The position numbers and the translations under genes are program-made. A stretch of 64,000 nt of DNA from Acanthosepion lycidas (taxonomy: Eukaryota > Mollusca > Cephalopoda > Sepiida > Sepiidae). The stretch's first letter is position 1; every line of letters starts with the position of its first letter. This document shows positions 37,730-50,100 of this stretch, in pieces. The notes beneath the pieces were generated by a model. It did no database searches, had not been told where the DNA came from, and saw only the letters and a list, made by a program, of their open reading frames with translations. The stretch spans positions 57,421,292 to 57,485,291 of the forward strand of contig OZ010611.1 of the NCBI GenBank assembly GCA_963932145.1, in the 5' to 3' direction.

Positions 37730-38726
37730 TTGTGCCTTGTCTTTAGCTTTTTCTTCTATATTTAACATTATGTAGAGGCAAGGCCCCCCTCTAAATCTGG
37801 ATTGAAATTATTTTTCATTCTAATTCATAGAAATGGAGTAGCGTGCAATAGTGTCGTCTCATACAACTGTGAGTTAGTAGAAAAATTTGTGGGCACAAAA
37901 TGGGTGATCAGTGTCTTATTCTCTTCTGTTTGTGCTTGTCTTTATCTTTTTCTTCTATATTTAACATTATGTAGAGTCAACGCCCTCTCTAAATCTGGAT
38001 TGAAATTATTTTTCATTCTAATTCATAGAAATGGAGTAGCGTGCAATGGTGTCGTCTCATACAACTGTGAGTTAGTAGAAAAATTTGTGCGCACAAAATG
38101 TTTGATCAGAGTCTTATTCTCTTCTGTTTGTGCCTTGTCTTTACCTTTTCCTTCTATATTTAACATTATGTAGAGGCATGGCCCCCCTCTAAATCTGGAT
38201 TGAAATGATTTTTCATTCTATTTCATAGAAATGGAGTACCGTGCAATGGTATCGTCTCATACAACTGTGAATTAGTAGAAAAAATTTGGGCACAAAATGG
38301 GTGATCAGTGACTTATTCTCTTCTGTTTGAGCCTTGTCTTTAGCTTTTTCTTCTATAGTTAACATTATGTAGAGGCAAGACCCCCCTCTATATCTGGATT
38401 GAAATTATTTTGCATTCTAATTTATAGAAATGGAGTAGCGTGCAATGGTGTCGTCTCATAAAACTGTGAGTTACTAGAAAAATTTGTGGGCACAAAATGG
38501 GTGATCAGTGTCTTATTCACTTCTGTTTGTGCCTTGTTTCTACCTTTTTCTTCTATATTTAACATTATGTAGAGGCAAGGCCCCCCTCTAAATCTGGATT
38601 GAAATTATTTTGCATTCTAATTCATAGAAATGGAGTAGCGTGGAATGGTGTTATCTTATACAACTGTGAGTTAGTAGAAAAATTTGTGGGCACAAAATGT
38701 TTGATCAGAGTCTTAATCTCTTCTGT
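37730..38726. repeat. 5-monomer unit, copy 1 (997 bp)
   Basis: The block recurs 997 bp downstream. Markers are caatagtgtcg, a one-base deletion in gtgcttgtc (about 37,933), gtcaacgcc, taccttttcc, gtaccgtgc with ggtatcg, gaaaaaatttggg, ctatagttaac, ctatatctgg, attattttgc, cttattcac, and gtggaatggtgttatc. The only difference I saw is gtgcgcac (38,088 region) versus gtgggcac in copy 2. Three net single-base losses explain 997 instead of 1,000. Confidence 0.9.
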
Positions 38727-39840
38727 TTATGCCTTGTCTTTAGCTTTTTCTTCTATATTTAACATTATGTAGAGGCAAGGCCCCCCTCTAAATCTGGATT
38801 GAAATTATTTTTCATTCTAATTCATAGAAATGGAGTAGCGTGCAATAGTGTCGTCTCATACAACTGTGAGTTAGTAGAAAAATTTGTGGGCACAAAATGG
38901 GTGATCAGTGTCTTATTCTCTTCTGTTTGTGCTTGTCTTTATCTTTTTCTTCTATATTTAACATTATGTAGAGTCAACGCCCTCTCTAAATCTGGATTGA
39001 AATTATTTTTCATTCTAATTCATAGAAATGGAGTAGCGTGCAATGGTGTCGTCTCATACAACTGTGAGTTAGTAGAAAAATTTGTGGGCACAAAATGTTT
39101 GATCAGAGTCTTATTCTCTTCTGTTTGTGCCTTGTCTTTACCTTTTCCTTCTATATTTAACATTATGTAGAGGCATGGCCCCCCTCTAAATCTGGATTGA
39201 AATGATTTTTCATTCTATTTCATAGAAATGGAGTACCGTGCAATGGTATCGTCTCATACAACTGTGAATTAGTAGAAAAAATTTGGGCACAAAATGGGTG
39301 ATCAGTGACTTATTCTCTTCTGTTTGAGCCTTGTCTTTAGCTTTTTCTTCTATAGTTAACATTATGTAGAGGCAAGACCCCCCTCTATATCTGGATTGAA
39401 ATTATTTTGCATTCTAATTTATAGAAATGGAGTAGCGTGCAATGGTGTCGTCTCATAAAACTGTGAGTTACTAGAAAAATTTGTGGGCACAAAATGGGTG
39501 ATCAGTGTCTTATTCACTTCTGTTTGTGCCTTGTTTCTACCTTTTTCTTCTATATTTAACATTATGTAGAGGCAAGGCCCCCCTCTAAATCTGGATTGAA
39601 ATTATTTTGCATTCTAATTCATAGAAATGGAGTAGCGTGGAATGGTGTTATCTTATACAACTGTGAGTTAGTAGAAAAATTTGTGGGCACAAAATGTTTG
39701 ATCAGAGTCTTAATCTCTTCTGTTTATGCCTTGTCTTTAGCTTTTTCTTCTATATTTAACATTATGTAGAGGCAAGGCCCCCCTCTAAATCTGGATTGAA
39801 ATTATTTTTCATTCTAATTCATAGAAATGGAGTAGCGTGC
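38727..39840. repeat. 5-monomer unit, copy 2, and overlap
   Basis: Second copy of the 997-bp unit (to about 39,723), followed by sequence that still aligns until caatggtgtcg replaces caatagtgtcg near 39,841. The 123-codon plus-strand frame at 38,799-39,170 is the duplicate of that at 37,802-38,173 and exists because of the shared 1-bp deletion. Confidence 0.9.
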
Positions 39841-41980
39841 AATGGTGTCGTCTCATACAACTGTGAGTTAGTAGAAAAAATTGTGGGCACAAAATGGGTG
39901 ATCAGTGTCTTATTCTCTTCTGTTTGTGCCTTGTCTTTAGCTTTTTCTTCTATATTTAACATTATGTAGAGGCAAGGCCCCCCTCTAAATCTGGATTGAA
40001 ATTATTTTTCATTCTAATTCATAGAAATGGAGTAGCGTGCAATGGTGTCGTCTCATACAACTGTGAGTTAGTAGAAAAATCTGTGGGCACAAAATGGGTG
40101 ATCAGTGACTTATTCTCTGCTGTTTGTGCCTTGTCTTTAGCTTTTTCTTCTATATTTAACATTATGTAGAGGCAAGGCGCCCCTCTAAATCTGGATTGAA
40201 ATTATTTTTCATTCTAATTCATAGAAATGGAGTAACGTCCAATGGTGTCGTCTTATACATCTGTGAGTTAGTATAAAAATCTGTGGGCACAAAATGGGTG
40301 ATCAGTGACTTATTCTCTGCTGTTTGTGCCTTGTCTTTAGCTTTTTCTTCTATATTTCACATTATGTAGAGGCAAGGCGCCCCTCTAAATGTGGATTGAA
40401 ATTATTTTTCATTGTAATTCATAGAAATGGAGTAACGTCCAATGGTGTCGTCTCATACAACTGTGAGTTAGTAGAAAAATTTGTGGGCACAAAATCGGTG
40501 ATTAGTGTCTTATTCTCTTCTGCTTGTGCCTTGTCTTTAGCATTTTCTTCTATATTTAACATTATGTAGAGGCAAGGCCCCCCTCTAAATCTGGATTGAA
40601 ATTATTTTTCATTCTAATTCATATAAATGGAGTAGCGTGCAATGGTGTCGTCTCATACAACTGTGAGTTAGTAGAAAAATTTGTGGGCACAAAATGGGTG
40701 ATCAGTGTCTTATTCTCTTCTGTTTGTGCCTTGATTTTAGCTTTTTCTTGTATATTTAACATTGTGTATTGGCAAGGCCACCCTCTAAATCTGGATTGAA
40801 ATTATTTTTCATTCTAATTCATAGAAATGGAGTAGCGTGCAATGGTGTCGTCTCATACAACTGTGAGTTAGTAGAAAAATTTGTGGGCACAAAATGTTTG
40901 ATCAGAGTCTTATTCTCTTCTGTTTGTGCCTTGTCTTTACCTTTTCCTTCTATATTTAACATTATGAAGAGGCAAGGCCCCCCTCTAAATCTGGATTGAA
41001 ATTATTTTTCATTCTAATTCATAGAAATGGAGTAGCGTGCAACGGTGTCGTCTCATACAACTGTGAGTTAGTAGAATAATTTGCGGGCACAAAATGGGTG
41101 ATCAGTGAATTATTCTCTTCTGTTTGTGCCTTGTCTTTACCTTTTTCTTCTATATTTAAGATTATGTAGAGGCAAGGCCCCTCTCTAAATCTGGATTGAA
41201 ATTATTTTTCATTCTAATTCATAGAAATGTAGTAGCGTGCAATGGTGTCGTCTCATACAACTGTGAGTTTGTAGAAAAATTTGTGGGCACAAAAGAGGTG
41301 ATCAGTGACATTTTCTCTTCTGTTTGTGCTTTGTCTTTAACTTTTTCTTCTATATTTAACATTATGTAGAGGCAAGGCCCCCCTCTAAATCTGGATTGAA
41401 ATTATTTTTCATTCTAATTCATAGAAATGGAGTAGGGTGCAATGGTGTCGTCTCATACAACTGTGAGTTAGTAGAAAAATCTGTGGGCACAAAATGGGTG
41501 ATCAGTGACTTATTCTCTGCTGTTTGTGCCTTGTCTTTAGCTTTTTCTTCTATATTTAACATTATGTAGAGGCAAGGCGCCCCTCTAAATGTGGATTGAA
41601 ATTATTTTTCATTGTAATTCATAGAAATGGAGTAACGTCCAATGGTGTCGTCTCATACAACTGTGAGTTAGTAGAAAAATTTGTGGGCACAAAATCGGTG
41701 ATCAGTGTCTTATTCTCTTCTGCTTGTGCCTTGTCTTTAGCATTTTCTTCTATATTTAACATTATGTAGAGGCAAGGCCCCCCTCTAAATCTGGATTGAA
41801 ATTATTTTTCATTCTAATTCATAGAAATGGAGTAGCGTGCAATGGTGTCGTCTCATACAACTGTGAGTTAGTAGAAAAATTTGTGGGCACAAAATAGGTG
41901 ATCAGTGTCTTATTCTCTTCTGTTTGTGCCTTGTTTTTAGCTTTTTCTTGTATATTTAACATTGTGTATTGGCAAGGCCA
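39841..41980. repeat. Transition block with an internal 1,200-bp duplication
   Basis: The stretch 40,281-40,780 matches 41,481-41,980 at exactly 1,200 bp (six monomers). Shared marks are ctctgctg, aatgtggattg, cattgtaattc, gtaacgtcc, aaaatcggtg, ctgcttgtgcc and tagcattttc. The first trimer unit of the downstream zone is already present at 40,601-41,200, followed by the gagtttgtag/aaaagaggtg monomer. Confidence 0.83.
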
Positions 41981-44900
41981 CCCTCTAAATCTGGATTGAA
42001 ATTATTTTTCATTCTAATTCATAGAAATGGAGTAGCGTGCAATGGTGTCGTCTCATACAACTGTGAGTTAGTAGAAAAATTTGTGGGCACAAAATGGGTG
42101 ATCAGTGTCTTATTCTCTTCTGTTTGTGCCTTGTTTTTAGCTTTTTCTTGTATATTTAACACTGTGTATTGGCAAGGCCACCCTCTAAATCTGGATTGAA
42201 ATTATTTTTAATTCTAATTCATAGAAATGGAGTAGCGTGCAATGGTGTCGTCTCATACAACTGTGAGTTAGTAGAAAAATTTGTGGTCACAAAATGTTTG
42301 ATCAGAGACTTATTCTCTTCTGTTTGTGCCTTGTCTTTACCTTTTCCTTCTATATTTAACATTATGAAGAGGCAAGGCCCCCCTCTAAATCTGGATTGAA
42401 ATTATTTTTCATTCTAATTCATAGAAATGGAGTAGCGTGCAACGGTGTCGTCTCATACAACTGTGAGTTAGTAGAATAATTTGCGGGCACAAAATGGGTG
42501 ATCAGTGAATTATTCTCTTCTGTTTGTGCCTTGTCTTTACCTTTTTCTTCTATATTTAAGATTATGTAGAGGCAAGGCCCCTCTCTAAATCTGGATTGAA
42601 ATTATTTTTCATTCTAATTCATAGAAATGGAGTAGCGTGCAATGGTGTCGTCTCATACAACTGTGAGTTAGTAGAAAAATTTGTGGGCACAAAATGGGTG
42701 ATCAGTGTCTTATTCTCTTCTGTTTGTGCCTTGTTTTTAGCTTTTTCTTGTATATTTAACATTGTGTATTGGCAAGGCCACCCTCTAAATCTGGATTGAA
42801 ATTATTTTTCATTCTAATTCATAGAAATGGAGTAGCGTGCAATGGTGTCGTCTCATACAACTGTGAGTTAGTAGAAAAATTTGTGGGCACAAAATGTTTG
42901 ATCAGAGTCTTATTCTCTTCTGTTTGTGCCTTGTCTTTACCTTTTCCTTCTATATTTAACATTATGAAGAGGCAAGGCCCCCCTCTAAATCTGGATTGAA
43001 ATTATTTTTCATTCTAATTCATAGAAATGGAGTAGCGTGCAACGGTGTCGTCTCATACAACTGTGAGTTAGTAGAATAATTTGCGGGCACAAAATGGGTG
43101 ATCAGTGAATTATTCTCTTCTGTTTGTGCCTTGTCTTTACCTTTTTCTTCTATATTTAAGATTATGTAGAGGCAAGGCCCCTCTCTAAATCTGGATTGAA
43201 ATTATTTTTCATTCTAATTCATAGAAATGGAGTAGCGTGCAATGGTGTCGTCTCATACAACTGTGAGTTAGTAGAAAAATTTGTGGGCACAAAATGGGTG
43301 ATCAGTGTCTTATTCTCTTCTGTTTGTGCCTTGTTTTTAGCTTTTTCTTGTATATTTAACATTGTGTATTGGCAAGGCCACCCTCTAAATCTGGATTGAA
43401 ATTATTTTTCATTCTAATTCATAGAAATGGAGTAGCGTGCAATGGTGTCGTCTCATACAACTGTGAGTTAGTAGAAAAATTTGTGGGCACAAAATGTTTG
43501 ATCAGAGTCTTATTCTCTTCTGTTTGTGCCTTGTCTTTACCTTTTCCTTCTATATTTAACATTATGAAGAGGCAAGGCCCCCCTCTAAATCTGGATTGAA
43601 ATTATTTTTCATTCTAATTCATAGAAATGGAGTAGCGTGCAACGGTGTCGTCTCATACAACTGTGAGTTAGTAGATTAATTTGCGGGCACAAAATGGGTG
43701 ATCAGTGAATTATTCTCTTCTGTTTGTGCCTTGTCTTTACCTTTTTCTTCTATATTTAAGATTATGTAGAGGCAAGGCCCCTCTCTAAATCTGGATTGAA
43801 ATTATTTTTCATTCTAATTCATAGAAATGGAGTAGCGTGCAATGGTGTCGTCTCATACAACTGTGAGTTTGTAGAAAAATTTGTGGGCACAAAAGAGGTG
43901 ATCAGTGACATTTTCTCTTCTGTTTGTGCCTTGTCTTTAACTTTTTCTTCTATATTTAACATTATATAGAGGCAAGGCCCCCCTCTAAATCTGGATTGAA
44001 ATTATTTTTCATTCTAATTCATAGAAATGGAGTAGCATGCAATGGTGTCGTCTCATACAACTGTGAGTTAGTAGAAAAATCTGTGGGCACAAAATGGGTG
44101 ATCAGTGACTTATTCTCTGCTGTTTGTGCCTTGTCTTTAGCTTTTTCTTCTATATTTAACATTATGTAGAGGCAAGGCGCCCCTCTAAATCTGGATTGAA
44201 ATTATTTTTCATTCTAATTCATAGAAATGGAGTAGCGTGCAATGGTGTCGTCTCATACAACTGTCAGTTAGTAGAAAAATTTGTGGGCACAAAATGTTTG
44301 ATCAGAGTCTTATTCTCTTCTGTTTGTGCCTTGTCTTTACCTTTTTCTTCTATATTTAACATTATGTAGAGGCAAGGCCCCCCTCTAAATCTGGATTGAA
44401 ATTATTTTTCATTCTAATTCATAGAAATGGAATAGCGTGCAATGGTGTCGTCTCATACAACTGTGAGTTAGTAGAAAGAATTTGTGGGCACAAAATGGGT
44501 GATCAGTGATTATTCTCTTCTGTTTGGGCCTTGTCTTTAGCTTTTTCTTCTATATTTAACATTATGTGCAGGGCAGTCCCCCCTCTAAATCTGAATTGAA
44601 ATTATTTTTCATTTTAATTCATAGAAATGGAGTAGCGTGCAATGGTGTCGTCTCATACAACTGTGAGTTAGTAGAAAAATTTGTGGGCAAAAAATGGGTG
44701 ATCATTGACTTATTCTCTTCTGTTTGTGCCTTGTCTTTAGCTTTTTCTTCTATATTTAAGGTTATGTAGAGGCAAGGCCCCCCTCTAAATCTGTATTGAA
44801 ATTATTTTTCATTCTAATTCATAGAAATGGTGTAGCGTGCAATGGTGTCGTCTCATACAACTGTGAGTTAGTAGAAAAATTTGTGGGCACAAAATGATTG

Positions 44901-47180
44901 TTCAGAGTCTTATTCTATTCTGTTTGTGCCTTGTCTTCAGCTTTTTCTTCTATATTTAACATTATGTAGAGGCAAGGCCCACCTCTAAATCTGGATTGAA
45001 ATTATTTTTCATTCTAATTCATAGAAATGGAGTAGCGTGCAATGGTGTCGTCTCATACAACTGTGAGTTAGTAGAATAATTTGTGGGCACAAAATGGGTG
45101 ATCAGTGAATTACTCTCTTCTGTTTGTGCCTTGTCTTTAGCATTTTCTTCTATATTTAACATAATGTAGAAGCAAGCCCCCTCTCTAAATCTGGATTGAA
45201 ATTATTTTTCAATCTAATTCATAGACATGGAGTAGCGTGCAATGGTGTCGTCTCATACAACTGTGAGTTAGTAGAAAAATTTCTGGGCACAAAATGTTTG
45301 ATCAGAGTCTTATTCTCTTCTGTTTATGCCTTGTCTTTAGCTTTTTCTTCTATATTTAACATTATGTAGAGGCAAGGACCCCCTCTAAATCTGGATTGAA
45401 ATTATTTTTCATTCTAATTCATAGAAATGGAGTAGCGTGCAATGGTGTCGTCTCATACAACTGTGAGTTAGTAGAAAATTTCGTGGGCACAAATTGGGAG
45501 ATCAGTGTCTTATTCTCTTCTGTTTGTGCCTTGTCTTTAGCTTTTTCTTTTATATTTAACATTATGTAGAGGCAAGGCCCCCCTCTAAATCTGGATTGAA
45601 ATTATTTTTCATTCTAATTCATAGAAATGGAGTAGTGCGCAATGGTGTCGTCTCATCCCACTGTGAGTTAGTAGAAAAATCTGTGGGCACAAAATGGGTG
45701 ATCAGTGACTTATTCTCTGCTCTTTGTGCCTTGTCTTTAGCTTTTTCTTCTATATTTAACATTATGTAGAGGCAAGGCCCCCCTCTAAATCTGAATTGAA
45801 ATTATTTTTCATTCTAATTCATAGAAATGGAGTAGTGTGCAATGGTGTCGTCTCATACAACTGTGAGTTAGTTGAAAAATTTGTGGGCACAAAATGTTTG
45901 ATCAGAGTCTTATTCTCTTCTGTTTGTGCCATATCTGTACCTTTTCCTTCTATATTTAACATTATGTAGAGGCAAGGCCTCCCTCTAAATCTGGATTGAA
46001 ATTATTTTTCATTCTAATTCATAGAAATGGAGTAGCATGCAATGGTTTCGTCTCATAAAACTGTGAGTTAGTAGAAAGAATTTGTGGGCACAAAATGGGT
46101 GATCAGTGACTTATTCTCTGCTGTTTGTGCCTTGTCTTTAGATTTTTCTTCTATATTTAACATTACGTAGAGGCACGGCCCCCCTCTAAATCTGGATTGA
46201 AATTATTTTTCATTCTAATTCATAGAAATGGAGTAGCGTGCAATGGTGTCGTCTCATACAATTGTGAGTTAGTACAAAAATCTGTGGGCACAAAATGGGT
46301 GATCAGTGACTTATTCTCTGCTGTTTGCGCCTTGTCTTTAGCTTTTTCTTCTATATTTAATATAATGTGCAGGGCAGGCCCCCCTCTAAATCTGAATTGA
46401 AATTATTTTTCATTCTAATTCATAGAAATGGAGTAGCGTGCAATGGTGTCGTCTCATACAACTGTGAGTTAGTAGAAAAATTTGTGGGCACAAAATGGGT
46501 GATCATTGACTTATTCTCTTCTGTTTGTGCCTTGTCTTTAGCTTTTTCTTCTATATTTAACATTATGTAGAGCCAAAGCCCCCCTCTAAATCTGGATTGA
46601 AATTATTTTTCATTCTAATTCATAGAAATGAAGTAGCGTGCAATGGTCTCGTCTCATACAACTGTGAGTTAGTAGAAAAATTTGTGGGCACAAAATGGGT
46701 GATCAGTGTCTTATTCTCTTCTGTTTGTGCCTTGTCTTTACCTTTTTCTTCTATATTTAACATTATGTAGAGGCAAGGCCCCCCTCTAAATCTGGATTGA
46801 AATTATTTTTCATTCTAATTCATAGAAATGGAGTAGCGTGCAATGGTGTCGTCTCATACAACTGTGAGTTAGTAGAAAAATTTGTGGGCACAAAATGTTT
46901 GATCAGAGACTTATTCTATTCTGTTTGTGCCTTGTCTTTACCTATTCCTTCTATATTTAACATTATGTAGAGGCAAGGCCCCCGTCTAAATCTGGATTGA
47001 AATTATTTTTCATTCTAATTCATAGAAATGGAGTAGCGTGCAATGGTGTCGTCTCATAAAACTGTGAGTTAGTAGAAATAATTTGTGGGCACAAAATGGG
47101 TGATCAGTGATTATTCTCTTCTGTTTGGGCCTTGTCTTTAGCTTTTTCTTCTATATTTAACATTATGTAGAGGCAAGGCC
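41981..47180. repeat. 26-monomer higher-order unit, copy 1 (5,200 bp)
   Basis: Sequence from 41,981 recurs from 47,181 at an offset of exactly 5,200 bp. Compared markers include tttttaattc (42,207), gtagattaat (about 43,671), agtagcatgc (44,031), gtgcagggcagt (44,566), tttaaggttatg (about 44,755), aaaatgattgttcag (about 44,891), gaaaatttcgtggg (about 45,473), catcccactg (about 45,654), gccatatctg (about 45,928), cattacgtagaggcacgg (46,161), agccaaagcc (46,571) and cctattcc (46,941). None differs between the copies. The unit contains the three 600-bp trimers at its left and many single types that recur in the right flank. Confidence 0.95.
42001..43800. repeat. Three tandem 600-bp trimer units
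   Basis: The units 42,001-42,600, 42,601-43,200 and 43,201-43,800 each hold three monomer types. Type A has ttgtttttag, tttcttgtat and gtgtattggcaagg. Type B has tttgatcagag, taccttttcc and attatgaagagg. Type C has caacggtg, gaataatttgcggg, tttaagatt and cccctctc. Units 2 and 3 differ at one noticed base (gtagaataat versus gtagattaat, near 43,075 and 43,675). Unit 1 has a few more differences (actgtgtatt, tttttaattc, tggtcac, cagagact). An older copy lies at 40,601-41,200. This is the clearest short-period higher-order repeat in the window. Confidence 0.95.
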
Positions 47181-50100
47181 CCCTCTAAATCTGGATTGAA
47201 ATTATTTTTCATTCTAATTCATAGAAATGGAGTAGCGTGCAATGGTGTCGTCTCATACAACTGTGAGTTAGTAGAAAAATTTGTGGGCACAAAATGGGTG
47301 ATCAGTGTCTTATTCTCTTCTGTTTGTGCCTTGTTTTTAGCTTTTTCTTGTATATTTAACACTGTGTATTGGCAAGGCCACCCTCTAAATCTGGATTGAA
47401 ATTATTTTTAATTCTAATTCATAGAAATGGAGTAGCGTGCAATGGTGTCGTCTCATACAACTGTGAGTTAGTAGAAAAATTTGTGGTCACAAAATGTTTG
47501 ATCAGAGACTTATTCTCTTCTGTTTGTGCCTTGTCTTTACCTTTTCCTTCTATATTTAACATTATGAAGAGGCAAGGCCCCCCTCTAAATCTGGATTGAA
47601 ATTATTTTTCATTCTAATTCATAGAAATGGAGTAGCGTGCAACGGTGTCGTCTCATACAACTGTGAGTTAGTAGAATAATTTGCGGGCACAAAATGGGTG
47701 ATCAGTGAATTATTCTCTTCTGTTTGTGCCTTGTCTTTACCTTTTTCTTCTATATTTAAGATTATGTAGAGGCAAGGCCCCTCTCTAAATCTGGATTGAA
47801 ATTATTTTTCATTCTAATTCATAGAAATGGAGTAGCGTGCAATGGTGTCGTCTCATACAACTGTGAGTTAGTAGAAAAATTTGTGGGCACAAAATGGGTG
47901 ATCAGTGTCTTATTCTCTTCTGTTTGTGCCTTGTTTTTAGCTTTTTCTTGTATATTTAACATTGTGTATTGGCAAGGCCACCCTCTAAATCTGGATTGAA
48001 ATTATTTTTCATTCTAATTCATAGAAATGGAGTAGCGTGCAATGGTGTCGTCTCATACAACTGTGAGTTAGTAGAAAAATTTGTGGGCACAAAATGTTTG
48101 ATCAGAGTCTTATTCTCTTCTGTTTGTGCCTTGTCTTTACCTTTTCCTTCTATATTTAACATTATGAAGAGGCAAGGCCCCCCTCTAAATCTGGATTGAA
48201 ATTATTTTTCATTCTAATTCATAGAAATGGAGTAGCGTGCAACGGTGTCGTCTCATACAACTGTGAGTTAGTAGAATAATTTGCGGGCACAAAATGGGTG
48301 ATCAGTGAATTATTCTCTTCTGTTTGTGCCTTGTCTTTACCTTTTTCTTCTATATTTAAGATTATGTAGAGGCAAGGCCCCTCTCTAAATCTGGATTGAA
48401 ATTATTTTTCATTCTAATTCATAGAAATGGAGTAGCGTGCAATGGTGTCGTCTCATACAACTGTGAGTTAGTAGAAAAATTTGTGGGCACAAAATGGGTG
48501 ATCAGTGTCTTATTCTCTTCTGTTTGTGCCTTGTTTTTAGCTTTTTCTTGTATATTTAACATTGTGTATTGGCAAGGCCACCCTCTAAATCTGGATTGAA
48601 ATTATTTTTCATTCTAATTCATAGAAATGGAGTAGCGTGCAATGGTGTCGTCTCATACAACTGTGAGTTAGTAGAAAAATTTGTGGGCACAAAATGTTTG
48701 ATCAGAGTCTTATTCTCTTCTGTTTGTGCCTTGTCTTTACCTTTTCCTTCTATATTTAACATTATGAAGAGGCAAGGCCCCCCTCTAAATCTGGATTGAA
48801 ATTATTTTTCATTCTAATTCATAGAAATGGAGTAGCGTGCAACGGTGTCGTCTCATACAACTGTGAGTTAGTAGATTAATTTGCGGGCACAAAATGGGTG
48901 ATCAGTGAATTATTCTCTTCTGTTTGTGCCTTGTCTTTACCTTTTTCTTCTATATTTAAGATTATGTAGAGGCAAGGCCCCTCTCTAAATCTGGATTGAA
49001 ATTATTTTTCATTCTAATTCATAGAAATGGAGTAGCGTGCAATGGTGTCGTCTCATACAACTGTGAGTTTGTAGAAAAATTTGTGGGCACAAAAGAGGTG
49101 ATCAGTGACATTTTCTCTTCTGTTTGTGCCTTGTCTTTAACTTTTTCTTCTATATTTAACATTATATAGAGGCAAGGCCCCCCTCTAAATCTGGATTGAA
49201 ATTATTTTTCATTCTAATTCATAGAAATGGAGTAGCATGCAATGGTGTCGTCTCATACAACTGTGAGTTAGTAGAAAAATCTGTGGGCACAAAATGGGTG
49301 ATCAGTGACTTATTCTCTGCTGTTTGTGCCTTGTCTTTAGCTTTTTCTTCTATATTTAACATTATGTAGAGGCAAGGCGCCCCTCTAAATCTGGATTGAA
49401 ATTATTTTTCATTCTAATTCATAGAAATGGAGTAGCGTGCAATGGTGTCGTCTCATACAACTGTCAGTTAGTAGAAAAATTTGTGGGCACAAAATGTTTG
49501 ATCAGAGTCTTATTCTCTTCTGTTTGTGCCTTGTCTTTACCTTTTTCTTCTATATTTAACATTATGTAGAGGCAAGGCCCCCCTCTAAATCTGGATTGAA
49601 ATTATTTTTCATTCTAATTCATAGAAATGGAATAGCGTGCAATGGTGTCGTCTCATACAACTGTGAGTTAGTAGAAAGAATTTGTGGGCACAAAATGGGT
49701 GATCAGTGATTATTCTCTTCTGTTTGGGCCTTGTCTTTAGCTTTTTCTTCTATATTTAACATTATGTGCAGGGCAGTCCCCCCTCTAAATCTGAATTGAA
49801 ATTATTTTTCATTTTAATTCATAGAAATGGAGTAGCGTGCAATGGTGTCGTCTCATACAACTGTGAGTTAGTAGAAAAATTTGTGGGCAAAAAATGGGTG
49901 ATCATTGACTTATTCTCTTCTGTTTGTGCCTTGTCTTTAGCTTTTTCTTCTATATTTAAGGTTATGTAGAGGCAAGGCCCCCCTCTAAATCTGTATTGAA
50001 ATTATTTTTCATTCTAATTCATAGAAATGGTGTAGCGTGCAATGGTGTCGTCTCATACAACTGTGAGTTAGTAGAAAAATTTGTGGGCACAAAATGATTG

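Larger units (their letters stand above)
26990..37730. repeat. Subfamily zone marked by gagtcaacgcc
   Basis: About 54 monomers share marker types almost confined to this zone: gagtcaacgccctctct (near 28,174, 28,574, 29,372, 31,174, 31,774, 33,577, 34,177, 34,779, 35,777, 36,374 and 37,176; also 37,975 and 38,971 in the next block), ctttcttttttt, ttttctgctat, gggccaaaaatggg, gaggcatggcc, gtaccgtgc, and ttctgttctgtttgagcc. They recur in a loosely fixed order, giving block offsets of about 1.2, 1.4, 1.6, 2.2-2.4 and 3.0 kb. Monomers lacking the C6 tract are 199 bp and open 87- to 88-codon plus-strand frames; these recur only because the DNA repeats. Confidence 0.87.
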
